Shown: in pieces, positions 11,880 through 60,674 of the stretch
Position numbering within the stretch: the stretch's first letter is position 1
Layout: every line of letters starts with the position of its first letter
Assembly: GCA_009760855.2 (NCBI GenBank)
Contig: WPIO01000119.1
Coordinates: forward strand, 986,001 to 1,050,000
Length of the DNA stretch: 64,000 nucleotides
Source of the DNA: Cristatella mucedo
Lineage: Eukaryota > Bryozoa > Phylactolaemata > Cristatellidae
Direction: 5' to 3'
Notes under the pieces: generated by a model
What the model was told of the DNA's origin: nothing
Databases searched by the model: none
The model's input: the letters and a program-made list of their open reading frames with translations, nothing else
Made by a program: the position numbers and the translations under genes

Positions 11880-13030
11880 CTACAAGGACGGCAATTTTTC
11901 TAAACTGCCCCTGCCCGGTACTATTGATCGCTATATCTGGATTTTTTCAGAATTAAGAATCAAAATTATCAGTTTGGCGGAAGATGCATGGCAGGGATTT
12001 ATTTGTACTTGCTCGAACGTATTCAATCGCAGTCCTGTTATGGTCAGGTCTCACTCATCCACCAGACCAGTCGCCTGTGGTGCTCGATAAGGGTGTTTCA
12101 AAGTCCTGTGCTGTTCTTAATTTATATCCAACCTAATTATATATCTATTCAGTCATATGAGATTGTTATTTGAACAATCTATATTTCCTGCAGTGACAAA
12201 CTAACTAAATATTATATCCGTGCAGACATTTGGCCCTGGATGTCGGTCAATTACCAAAAAATAAACGACAATTAAACTGAACTACTTCTACAAAATCTCA
12301 AGCTAGCGGCCGTGCAGTAAACTCTGCACTTCTAATAGATAATGTTGTCGTGTGTTATTTACCATGCGCTCGAGAATTAGGTGTCATCTGTAGTAACTGC
12401 TTCAAATTTAAATTTTTGATTAAGGAGACTGTCTCCTCAGCTAGCTATCACGCCCGACACTATCTAAGATTTATACAATGATGGCTTGCTAAAAACTTTA
12501 ACTAGCTCCGTCATTCTTCATAGGCTGGTCTACTGCAATTCTGCCTTGGTTAGACTATTGAATAAAGCCATCAAGCTTCCGTAGATCGTAAAGAATATGG
12601 TTGAAAGGTAAGTTAAAACCTTCCAGAGGTTTAGCATCTCCTTACTTGAAAGAGCTGGGTTGGCTCTCACTTGATCAACGGATACAGAGCAAAGTTCTTA
12701 CACTGACTTAAAAGGCCAGCAGTGCCTTTGCTTACTAGTAACTAGCTGAACTGCTGCACAGATTTCAGCTTCCTTGCACCCTCGGTTCATCTTTGGACAA
12801 TTAATTATCAGCTCCATCTGAAGTTTTTAGACCGACTCCGACCAAAGTTCTGTCTCTACATGTCCTAGACCGTGGAATTTACTAACACAATTCCCACAAA
12901 ACGCCGTCTTTCTCCTGCTGTCAACTGTGAATCATACTTTCCAGCAGTACTGGGCTGCTCACTCTCTCGCTTTTTCTTGAGGTGAAGTCTATTTGCTAGC
13001 CTATGTGCACTTTAATACTCTTAGAGTGTG
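11880..13030 (+). mobile_element. LINE B, degenerate
   Basis: Diverged + strand copy. The early part matches the AAFDTIDH region of the 18.3 kb copy, followed by the shared tccaccagaccagtc segment (STRPV), the post-RT region and the C-terminal segment (gagctgggttggctctcact) equivalent to ELGWLPVEQRIQSKVL. The peptide AEDAWQGFICTC in the early part mimics an Ig F strand but is LINE-derived. Confidence 0.7.
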
Positions 13031-14000
13031 AGTCGACTATTGAAAAGTCCCAATCTTTTTTGCTTGGTGGAGGTTCTAATATTTATGAATTACATTTACA
13101 CGCTTGGCACCCCAAGTTGCGACTTTCTCCATCAAACTCCGTTGCAGTACTGACTATTTTTTTTATATAGGACTTATCCATATTATTATAGTGTGTATAA
13201 CTCTTAATTGTGAAAATGCTAACAATTTCCTGACGTCTTTCATTATTCGCCCTGATAATTCAAGTCTATACTCAATAGATGACAGCCCTAGTTAATCATT
13301 TGATGAGAAATCAATACAAGTAATTTTGTATTTGATGACAGTGCTGTAGGTTGTTCTTCCTTTTTCCTCGCTCATTCTTGAGAATGACGGGAAAAGTCAC
13401 TCAAGCTCAGGGTGATTTCACATCACGCGCCTGCCGACGACTCGTCACCCTGTTTTCCCAAATTTGAGAAATGTCTTGTCATTTGGCCGCTATGAACAAG
13501 CAACTTTCTCAAAGCCTACATCAAAGAGGTTCCAACATTGTGAATAATAGTGATTTAAATAGTTATAGAATCGTGTAGCACCCTCAGGGAATTTAATCTC
13601 TTTTATTCTATTCTCAAAGGTTTTAAAGAAAGCATAAATGCAATGCTTGATCTGTACACAATAAATGTGAAAACGTTTGGCAGCTTACTACCACACTGTT
13701 GCTTCTGAATCGTTGTGGATCAAAAGCATTTGCTAAGCTTATCATTTAATATTGACATTTAAGTTTTTGTAATATGAAAAGTTTGCAGCTAGTTTCGCGG
13801 TTGCAGAATGATCTCTTGAGTGTCGCAAATCATAGGCCCACAGAATTTCTATAATGTTGGACTTCAGATCAGACTGGGTCAGTGAAAATACTGAAAATGA
13901 ACATCTTAAGTCGCACTTGAGATCGCTTATAAAACGAGAATATAGCTTAGCTAATTCCAGTGTTAGGTGGAGTATTGTGTTCTAGTTTGAGATGTGTTCA
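13031..14000. other. unassigned stretch with a SINE/LINE tail remnant
   Basis: Nothing supported except a degraded reversed hairpin remnant at about 13555-13625 (gcaccctcagggaatttaatc). AT-rich. Confidence 0.35.
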
Positions 14001-14002
14001 GA

Positions 14003-14140
14003 AATACATTTATATAGGCAAAATAAATCAATTTGCCTCCCTAGCACAAAGGGAAGTGATTATGGGATGTTGAGGAAACCTACGATTTCAAAAGACAAAC
14101 AGAAATTCAATCTTCATTTCACGTTGGCTGGTGGCCATCA
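14003..14140 (+). CDS. candidate exon, second half of an Ig domain
   Basis: An AG at 14001-14002 (gatgtgttcag) would start the exon in phase 1. The in-frame peptide has ICLPSTKGSDYGMLRK, which lines up with IYFLPITDADYGVYKC of the confirmed exon at 22352-22589. The expected F-strand cysteine is absent, the acceptor has a poor pyrimidine tract, and the only phase-1 donor (g|gtggcc near 14140) is weak. The end coordinate is approximate. It could pair with the candidate exon at 3326, or be chance similarity. Confidence 0.18.
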
Positions 14141-14214
14141 ATATGAAGAGGAGACAACTACGGCTACAGCTGTAAAAATTACGTCAGAAATTCTTTTTAG
14201 AAATTTTTTCTTAT

Positions 14215-14903
14215 AGAATAATAATAATATAATAGTAACAATAATGCACTTGATAAAGCACCCTCGGAGAACTTAGTCTCTCTCTAGGCGCCTTAAATTT
14301 TCTGCAAAGGGAAGTGCAATTGAATGGTGAGTAAAATCATGCTTGATAAACAAACAAGATGAATAATATGGTTAGGGGTTACATGCACGGGGTCGGCATG
14401 CAAATGTGGTTAGTGGCAGCATGCATAGTGTCAGCACGCATAAGCACATGAAGGACGAATTACACGGACCCACGAAATGCTGTCCTAAATAGGTGTGTTT
14501 TTAAATTCTTTTTAAATGTGGTCAGGTCAGGGGATGTTCTGACGCAGGTCGGGAGGGAGTTCCAGGCTTTGGGAGCATACGAACTAAATGCACGGTCTCC
14601 AAAGGATTTGAGGTTTGTACGGGGTATTTGTAGACTATTGGATTCCGAAAAGTGGGTGGTACGATGCTTGGCCTAATGGGGGAGTACATCTGAGAGATAG
14701 GCTGGAGCCAAAGAATGAATTGACCTAAAAGTGAGCGACAAAACTTTGAAGTCAAGTCGTTGCTTGACTGGTTGCCAGTGCTGGTCGGCGAGAAGTGGAG
14801 TAATGTGGCAACTGCGACGCTCACGACAGACAAGCCTAGCTGCGGAGTTTTGCACCAGCTGCAATCGCCTGATCGCACATGCTGGTAGGCCAGCAAGCAG
14901 TGA
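14215..14903 (-). mobile_element. LINE A, C-terminus to tail
   Basis: Reversed (ATT)n-type tail, hairpin (gataaagcaccctcggagaa), 3' UTR with the tgcatgctgac-type repeats, and the C-terminal coding region. The coding frame (LVQNSAARLVCRERRSCHIT ... LADQHWQPVKQRLDFKVLSL) is partly open. 5'-truncated inside the GLPACAIRRLQ region. One of the less diverged copies. Confidence 0.87.
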
Positions 14904-15305
14904 TGAACGCAGAATTACGAAGTTGTTTGCATAGCCAAAATAAAAGACCTACTATTTGTGGTTTGTTTAGGTTTCTTGTATAATTATGGTCTAAGATATC
15001 CTTAATGTAAAGATGTAAGTACTATCAGTGAAAATTGTGCTTGCTAAATAGTTATATTCGGACTGAGAATAGTAATGTTTAGTATATATTAACATGATTA
15101 CAGCTAATATTTTTACTGAGTTATTGTGATTACTACTAAGTTATAGCATAACTTGCTGTTACTGCAGTAAAAAAATCTAATCAATTTATCGTTCGTACTT
15201 TTCACCCTTGGTTTTATTTGCATTTTACGGTTCTTAATGTATACATGCAGCTCTTGTGTGATTGATCTATACACTGTTGTTAACTTCAGATGTTGATTCA
15301 ATCCT
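14904..15305. other. AT-rich unassigned stretch
   Basis: No gene or repeat supported. Confidence 0.35.
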
Positions 15306-15309
15306 TGTC

Positions 15310-16620
15310 ATGTAGTGGTCAGGTTTTATCCACCAGACCAGTCATCAGTAGATTCCCTGAATGGTCAGCCCTCGTTTCTTCGCTGTTCTCCGTGTATACT
15401 CATCCTGTAAGACTAGTTATTCAGGCCTGTATAATAGGTTATCACCTTTATGCTGACGAGACTTAGTTGAATTTGTCCTTGGAACCTCGGAATCTGCGGC
15501 AGCGACTAATAAACTTAACCCTTACCTTGCCGACATTTAATTGAAGCTAATTTTTTTCTTAAACTAAGCGATAAAAATATATATGATTCATTTATATAGC
15601 CCCCTAAGAGAGCTTAATCTTTATTCAGGCGCGTCACATATGGCACACGGCTCGAGCCCACGACTTCGGTCAGACCTTGTTCGGGGTGAGCACCTTAACC
15701 ACTGGGCCAAACCAGCTAGGTGATGAAAAAACGGAGCTGATGTTCATTGAACACCCCAAGTGAGTGGTTTGACCAGAAGGCTTCGCTCTTCCAACAGTTA
15801 TGCCCTAACGTGACAATCACCATGAGCTCGGTATCTGTGTGCTGTTTTTTCGACAGCTGCCTAGGTTTTTGGAAGCTTTGTTAAGAAGTCTATTTTCATA
15901 ACTAGCCATCACGTTCGATCCTTATCTAAGATTAGAGACTGTCTTCCACGATGGCTTCCAAAGAATTTAACTAGCTCCTACAGAAAAAAGTCGCTGGGCC
16001 ACTAAATTGAGTGATGAGTATGGCTAGCACGGGTAGTTTATGAATCCCAGAGGTTCTTCCAAGTGTCTCCTTGGCTGACAAATCGTGTACGGCTGCCGGT
16101 TTATCAACAAATACAGAGCCAAGCTCTTACCTTGACCCTGACGGCCCGCCATGTCTTGGGTTCTTCATACCTAGCTGAACTGCTGCATTGTTTCAGCCTC
16201 GGCGTGCCCTCAGATCTTGCACGGAATATAAATTAGCTGTTCCCTTCCTCCGCTTAAATACCATTGGCAACAGAAGTTTTTATTCTGCAGATGCTAGTCT
16301 GTGGATCGGACTTCCACAGCTCTAAGGGAACAAAAACAGCTCTCCTGCTGCCGACTGTGAGACATCCTTTCCAGCCGTCCTAAAATGCAAATTATATATT
16401 ACTGCTACTCAATAATCATTACACCTCAACTGCTTTCTCCACTCAGCAAGGCTTCTCAGTATCTTTTTCTGCGTGAGATGCAGTTTGTTGGCCACCGAAT
16501 GCTTATCGAAAGCCTATTAGGCTGTCTATGTGCTATACAAACTCTCCTGAGTAGCACCGACATAGTAGTTTTGGCTTTGTGAAGTTACAGAAGGAAATAC
16601 ATCATTCATTTCCATGGTGT
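15310..16620 (+). mobile_element. LINE B, degenerate, interrupted by SINE 1
   Basis: Starts at the STRPV region (tatccaccagaccagtcatc), includes the damaged YHLYADET equivalent of the RT motif, then is split by SINE 1 at about 15578-15721 and resumes with sequence equivalent to KTELLLIG, the C-terminal region and the 3' end (gctgtctatgtgctatacaa ... tgtgaagttacagaaggaaa). No intact frame. Confidence 0.75.
15578..15721 (-). mobile_element. SINE 1 inserted in LINE B
   Basis: Reverse complement of SINE 1: tail hairpin (atagccccctaagagagctt), then a B-box-like ggctcgagcccacgac and an A-box-like accttaaccactgggcc. Flanked by GATAAAAA (15570-15577) and GATGAAAAA (15722-15730), an imperfect target-site duplication. 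LINE B coding sequence continues across the insertion. Confidence 0.82.
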
Positions 16621-16900
16621 GATTGCTGTACTTATTTTTTTTACCGTTGATATACGAGAATGCATCTAGGTAGAAACTTTGTCTCTTTAGCCAAATTTCA
16701 GCACACTAGCTTCGGAAGCACCGTCCCGGAATTTGCACTGACTAGAACTGTAACGTAGACTAGACACGGTCTATAAATTGTAACCCAACAGTTCCTTAAG
16801 TTTTGCAGCATCCTCCTAAACCATTGCTAAGAGGCATTTTCTTTGGAATCTCCTTCATTCGTCTTTATAACAAAATTAACCACTGCATTATATTTTGCAG

Positions 16901-55049
<38,149 letters not shown>

Positions 55050-55351
55050 TCAGCTTATACGCCAGGACAGGAGAAAACGGGAGGAACGGCGAGCGCTGCA
55101 CTGCCGACATAAGACAGCTACAGCTCTGCATTCAGGCCACATAACGCAGTTTCGTCTCGAATATGACCGTACCAGCCAGGGCTAGTCAACCACATTAATC
55201 ATCAGCACCAGCTTGCTGCAAATATGCTCGCGACCGCATGGAACGAACTGCAGTTAAAGTGGGGACTATCTTTCTCCTTACACTTTAATTCAGAACTCTC
55301 ATGTTAAAACTTCTGAATACCCTGACTCGTGGCATGCTTTGCTCATTCTTA

Positions 55352-55357
55352 AATAAA
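55352..55357 (+). terminator. polyadenylation signal AATAAA
   Basis: First AATAAA downstream of the Ig gene stop, about 303 bp after it. Implies a 3' UTR of roughly 320 bp. Confidence 0.6.
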
Positions 55358-55379
55358 GTGCTTCCCAAAAGAGTGTTGC

Positions 55380-56380
55380 CACTCCTTCACTCTTAGCGCC
55401 GGAGCTGAGTTGGGCTGGACGACTCGACAGTTGCTGCTTAATTCGGGCGTTAGTTTTTATAGCGGCTGTGTTCTCGGCTGTGTTGATGGACTCACTTCCA
55501 AAGAGGTGACCACTTCGACTCCATACATTTGTCTGCTGAGTCTCTTGTTGCTGCTCTCTTCTCAAATGAGAAGCGCCCACTTCTCTCCGGTTATGATCGC
55601 CTCTACCGGTGTGGTCCATCGGTCAAAGCTAGGTCTATTTAATTCAATCTCGACCTGATTTTTCTCATTTGATGGAGAGAGGAGGGAAACATTTTGGTGA
55701 ATATTGAAACGGCAGAATGGTTTTAAGGCAACTGGGAGTTAATCGGTCACTGTAATTGTATTTGCGAAAACTGGCAGAATCGATTTTAAAAAAGCTGCTA
55801 GGGTTATTTCACAGTGCTAAAAAAGTCGAGTTATTTGTGACATTTATCCGCTGATGGAATAACTAAATCGCTCCTTCTGAAGGGACTGGAGATAATAGTT
55901 TGACCGGAGCAATCAGTAATGTCCGGCTGATTGGCGTGCGATTTCTTTTAATCTCGCGTCATCAAATACGCCCCGTAGTCGCAAAGCTCCAGAGTTATTT
56001 TTACAGTGCAACCATCCACACAGGCTCTCGTAATTTTCATACTCTTTCGCGGCTTTACTGATGCAGTATTTACTATGCTTATACTGCAATTTTCAGCCAA
56101 AGCTACTATTCACGTTCATGAAAATTTCCCATTTCTGATACTTTCTAGTGAGTTGCGTTTGGTTTCAGGATATCTGAATTCTCAAACGCTTCTTCTAGTG
56201 CGAGGATTTAGCTTTGCTTTTTTTTTACTCGCTGCGCAGTAAGTATAACATTGGTAGAGACACTCAATCGATATCTCAATCTAATTGCCATTATTTGCCA
56301 AGTTTAGCATTTAAAGTTTCAAATTTCTCATAAAGCAGAGTCCCTTGATTAGCTCAGGATGAATTTTACAACCATGCATC
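55380..56380. other. intergenic, nothing recognised
   Basis: Short open frames only. No repeat family supported. Confidence 0.4.
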
Positions 56381-56385
56381 GGCGT

Positions 56386-57138
56386 GAATAATGGTAAAGC
56401 TAGTTTATTACAAGGCGCTTGGTTTATGAAGGCTCTTGGGTATGGTTTCTTCGTTCAGCTGCGACTGGTTGCAACTGTTGAATCGCGGGACATAATGACA
56501 CTCAGGATATTTCCTGAAATTACTGGAAAATCTGAATTCGCCACTACTGCTAGGATTCCACATGGCATTGTGTAGCCAACAGATGGGCCACTACGCTGGG
56601 TAAAATCTGTACTCGTCAAGATACCAGAGAACTCTGAGGATAGGCGACCCTGCTGCAGCATTGCTGAGGTTTGACGGCCATTACCAATCTGTACAGTATG
56701 CACGGTGAGCAGTATGGTGCTTGAAAATTTGTCCACGACTAACATCCCCTTAGCCATTAGTTCGTTTCACACTTTAGCGTTGCTATCTACAGATAGGCTA
56801 GACGTAATACCAAGTCGGAGACCCGGGTTCGAAGCGAGCTGGCGACTTTCGATTCTCAAGAACTGTGGACCGTTGCCACTCACCAGGTCTCTTTGGATCT
56901 CGCAATTGGAAAAATTATATCACGAATCTGCACAAAAATCTAGAGTGCCCAACGCTGTTGGCTTGTTGAAATTTACCAACTTTGCGTTCATAATTGACGG
57001 CGAGCAAGTAGTCGCTTGTACGCTGATTAAAGATGTCTGGTCACCATTTGAAATGGTTAGGTCAGAATCGAATTGTCTATGATGGAAGGCTTGAGTTGGT
57101 TTACAGCTCTGTATTTCTAACATTTTCCTCGCAGCCAA
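56386..57138 (-). pseudogene. unidentified decayed coding-like frame
   Basis: On the - strand one frame stays open from about 57138 to 56455 apart from two TGA codons (at about 56920 and 56770), roughly 230 codons. It contains NAKLVNFNKPTALGTLDFCA, GLRLGITSSLSVDSNAKV and LLTVHTVQIGNGRQTSAMLQ. Composition looks protein-like, with balanced hydrophobic strands, but I do not recognise the family. No start, splice borders or terminal repeats identified. Could be a dead host gene or transposon ORF, or a chance frame. Confidence 0.3.
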
Positions 57139-57189
57139 ATAGCCAGATCCTCTTTATCTTTGATACAGCCGGGCCAGGACAAGGTTGTC

Positions 57190-57350
57190 TGCGCCGAGCT
57201 GGTTTGGTCTAGCGGTTAAGGTGCTCGCCCCGACCAAGGTCTGACTGAGGTCGTGGGCTTGAGCCCCGAGGCATATGTGAAGCGCCTGAATAGAGATAAA
57301 GTTCTCTTGGGGCGCTATATAAATGAATTTTATTTATATATTAATTTTGC
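57190..57350 (+). mobile_element. SINE 1, tRNA-derived
   Basis: Well-kept copy: ggtttggtctagcggttaag (A-box side), cgtgggcttgagcccc (B-box side), then gtgaagcgcctgaatagaga and gttctcttggggcgctatat, the hairpin arms shared with LINE A, and an AT-rich tail. Confidence 0.87.
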
Positions 57351-57552
57351 CAGCAGCAAACAGCTAGCAATTCCAAAATGATAGTCACACACAAACTGCA
57401 GAGCCAGCTGGCAAAAGCGCCAGTGTACGATAACGTGGTCGCCTTTAAAGATCAAACCACTGTGAGTTGTGAGATCGCGTCGAACCTCATCCCAATACGA
57501 CAGCAGTAGAGCAGGTAACTTCTTCGTCTCTCAGGCCTTCTGGCGTGGATAT

Positions 57553-57712
57553 GTGGAGCTGGTTTGGTCCAGCGGTTAAGGTGCTCGCCCCGACAAAGGT
57601 CTGGCTGAGGTCGTGGGCTCGAGCCCCAAGGCATATATGAAGCACCTGAATAGAGATTTAGCTCTCTTGAGGCGCTATACAAATGAGTTATTATATTATA
57701 TATAATATATGA
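57553..57712 (+). mobile_element. SINE 1, tRNA-derived
   Basis: Second well-kept copy about 360 bp after the first and in the same orientation: ggtttggtccagcggttaag, cgtgggctcgagcccc, gaagcacctgaatagagatt and gctctcttgaggcgctatac. The TATA-rich tail suggests an AT target. Confidence 0.87.
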
Positions 57713-57884
57713 ACGAGCATGGCTTGCAGCGCGGCATCTGAGGCTGCAGCTCGCGAGACACCTCTCATGGGTCTAAGGGGGGCCTTATTTTGACAAACTT
57801 TATCTGCAATTTGTTCTTGTAGTATTCTTTTATTCTTTGTTTATTTATTATTATTATTTTATTATTCATTACAGTCATCTCACA

Positions 57885-57984
57885 GTCATTTTCACTTTAC
57901 AGCAAATGTAAAGCGCCTAGAGAGAGATTAAGTTCTCTGAGGGCGCTTTATCAAGTGAATTATTATTATTATTATTATTATTAT
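57885..57984 (+). mobile_element. LINE A, very short 3' end
   Basis: Only the last ~100 bp: agcaaatgtaaagcgcctag, gttctctgagggcgctttat and a pure (ATT)n tail. The hairpin is perfect to the family pattern, so insertion looks recent. Confidence 0.88.
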
Positions 57985-57989
57985 CTCTC

Positions 57990-59215
57990 GCCACTTCGCG
58001 CTTCCACTTTCGCAGCTTCACTCTATTGCGGTTTTTCACGTACAGTACACGCATATTCATTGAAGAGCTGATCGAGATAGTGAAATTGGTACAGTGAGCT
58101 CTTAGTTGTCTGAGTCAATTATACGCCCCTTTATTAAAACAAAAATCAAAGCTAGTATGCGTACGGTCTATGTAGGTCTATGTATGTCTATGTGTGTAGG
58201 TCTATGTATTCGAGCACCCCGCGTACCTTTCAACGCCAGATGTGGCCGCTTGACCACTCCTCCTGTGTGGGCAAGAACTTTTTCCGAAAATATAATGTTG
58301 TGTAACCAAGCCGATATGGGCATGCTGTTCACTGTTTTACTATCCTAGTGTAAAACCTTTATGTGTGCGTGTAATTAAATACACTGTGATTATAATATGA
58401 TATATTTTTTAACGTCTAATGTGTCTTATTTTATCTCATTCTGACTGATATATTTTTAAAAATAAGTTTAATGGTGACTATTATGATATTATTTCATATC
58501 CAGAGGGATCAAATAGCTCTAAAAACCGTATTTAGAGGGTCGTAGACAGGTATTCGAAATTCCAACTGCGAAAATATTTGATTTCTAAATAGAATCCTAC
58601 TTCGTGGAAATTCACTTATCGTGGTAGAGGCTGGAACAGATTAACCACGATAAACGAGGATTGACTGTATTTTTTCTTGTATTATTACTTTTATTTATTC
58701 TTTTGACATAACCACGCATTTCACTCATTCAGACTTCGTAAGATAAAAAGTTTTGGCTGTTGATTTTGTACTGAGAGTTGTTTAGGCTTTTAGTTTGTCA
58801 TAAATATTTCCACTGTGAAAAACCACCTCAGCCCTTTGAGCTTCGAGATTCTTCAGTTTACATGCATCCATACAGGTCGAGCACTACTGGCGGCTGCACG
58901 TTAAGAACAGAGACTCCTACACATACAGTCAGAGCTCGTTGTGCGCTGACTCTCTTATGGCCATGTATCTGCTACGTTTCGTGCCATTTTTGCTGAAACT
59001 ATTCGCACATCATTTTGACTCCACAAACCACCTCCTCCTGCTACAAGCATCGAGTCGAAACCTGCAACCTCCGTTAAAAAATTCTTCGTGGTCTCTGCAC
59101 ACGATTTGGAAAGCCAGCTTGGTCATAATTCCTGTTTTTAATGCTTCACTTGACGATGAGGTTCATTATTCATTGCAAATCGACTACAATTCAATCAATA
59201 CTTAAAAAAGTACGG
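57990..59215. other. intergenic, nothing recognised
   Basis: Includes a short tandem ggtctatgta(t) repeat at about 58168-58208 and AT-rich DNA at 58370-58700. Confidence 0.4.
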
Positions 59216-59219
59216 ATAG

Positions 59220-59400
59220 AATTCCGAAGTCCTCGCGTATTATTGCTACATCTCCATTCTTCCATTGTTGAAGATTTTTTAGGCGATTGTCGCTTAGCAA
59301 CTTGCTGAACACATTGACAAGAATTGAGTACCAGAAAAATTGCTAGGCTAAAGGATAGTGGCTTCAAATTACTAGTTTATCAAAGAACCCTACAACGGAG
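59220..59400 (+). mobile_element. eroded LINE B pre-RT fragment
   Basis: gattgtcgcttagcaacttg ... agtggcttcaaattac matches the LINE B segment coding VAKQLA ... SGFK. Strongly decayed. Confidence 0.45.
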
Positions 59401-59975
59401 TCTTATGTTAACTTATTGGACCAATAAGATTTGCTATTTTTTTGATGATTCGGTCCGCTATTAAGGGCCTTCGTTCGTCCAAAACCAGCCTGGATTGTGG
59501 CTCAAACTAAATCACTATTTCCTATACATCAATAAGAAAAGCTGTGACGGATATCAGAAAAGAGGCCGTGCCTGACACAAAGATAAACCAGCTACCTTAT
59601 CTAAGCCCCTGTATCCAGGAGCTAATAGGGTCAGACTTAAATACGCTAGCAAAAAAAATTATTAAGCTTGCCACGATTTTCTCGCTGTTTTCTGGTTTTA
59701 CTGGGGTGAATTTCGAATCAATCGCTTATTCTGAATGCGGCTAGAAGAAGTGCCGAAGCATTGTCCGTGCTGTCCTAAAATTACCGCCAGACAGCTGCTC
59801 AAACACCGAACACGTATTGGTCAAGTCGCTCACCAATAGTCAAGAGAGACTCCCGGTTCACGCTATGGTTCTTTCACTCACTGCGAGAGACTCCGGGCGC
59901 AGTGCTGCTATGGGCTTTTATTTATCGAAAACTGTTAGCTTAAAATAGTATCAATTTTTCGTCCGTCTTGTGCTT
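59401..59975. other. intergenic, nothing recognised
   Basis: No gene or repeat supported. Confidence 0.4.
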
Positions 59976-59978
59976 CGA

Positions 59979-60257
59979 TGTGCCTTGCACGAAGAACGCC
60001 CGCACAGAACCAACACCAAGTTTATTCTACTACAGAGCAGAGGGAGCACGACTTCACTCGCCCCTCTCTCCCCACTGAATCCCCCTCCTCGCCCACGGCT
60101 GTTTTGGCCGACCCCGATGGTGAGTCCACCATCTGACTGTGGTTACCGGCCTGTCCAAACCACACCACAGGCGGACCACAGCTATGCACCACCGGTGATG
60201 CTCCTGACAGCTGTTTAAGGAAGGAGCGGTACCGGCCTGCATATACTCAGACCACAC
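59979..60257 (+). mobile_element. diverged LTR related to the 51.9 kb solo LTR
   Basis: Shares ccaacaccaagtttatt, a single ggccgaccccgatggtgagt unit with the same 7-bp-stem hairpin (60116-60133), accacaggcggaccacagct and the ggagcggtaccggcctgcat end. Has one internal unit where the 51.9 kb LTR has two to three. Borders are approximate; no duplication seen. Confidence 0.65.
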
Positions 60258-60259
60258 GT

Positions 60260-60670
60260 CTCTCAATGCAACGGCTATAAATCAACTTCTGAAATCGTAC
60301 GGCTGGTTCGTGAGGCACCCTGCTCGCGCGTTGCCCTTACCTGTTCCTTGAGCATTCCTTAGACAAGATCAAGCGTCTGGTTTCTGCAGCGCGTTCTGAG
60401 CTCAGGTGCTTCGCTTAAGACTTTTACAACCCATAGTTTTATCCGAGTCTGTTGCTAAAACATTTTACGCGGGCCCAGATTTGGACTTTGAGGTGGATTA
60501 CTGAAATTTGCGGGGAAAAAGGTAATGCACAGTGGTCAGTCACCTATGCTCATACGTTGAAAAGCCAATAGCAGGCTTACTTACTCGCAAATGTGCACGA
60601 GTCACTTAAAGCAACTGAGTTTCTTTATGTCAGGCTTCTTTTTTATGGAAGCAGCTTGCTTGTTTGAGGT
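60260..60670. other. intergenic, nothing recognised
   Basis: No gene or repeat supported. Confidence 0.4.
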
Positions 60671-60674
60671 ACTC

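Noticed and set aside
11930-12050. Ig-like F strand (SLAEDAWQGFICTCSN) with a phase-1 acceptor, as a possible upstream exon of the Ig gene
   Set aside because: The sequence aligns along its length with the LINE B segment LADAMLGFI...DRFQFVSYGDQ at 18.7 kb and runs straight into the LINE B STRPV segment, so it is retrotransposon.
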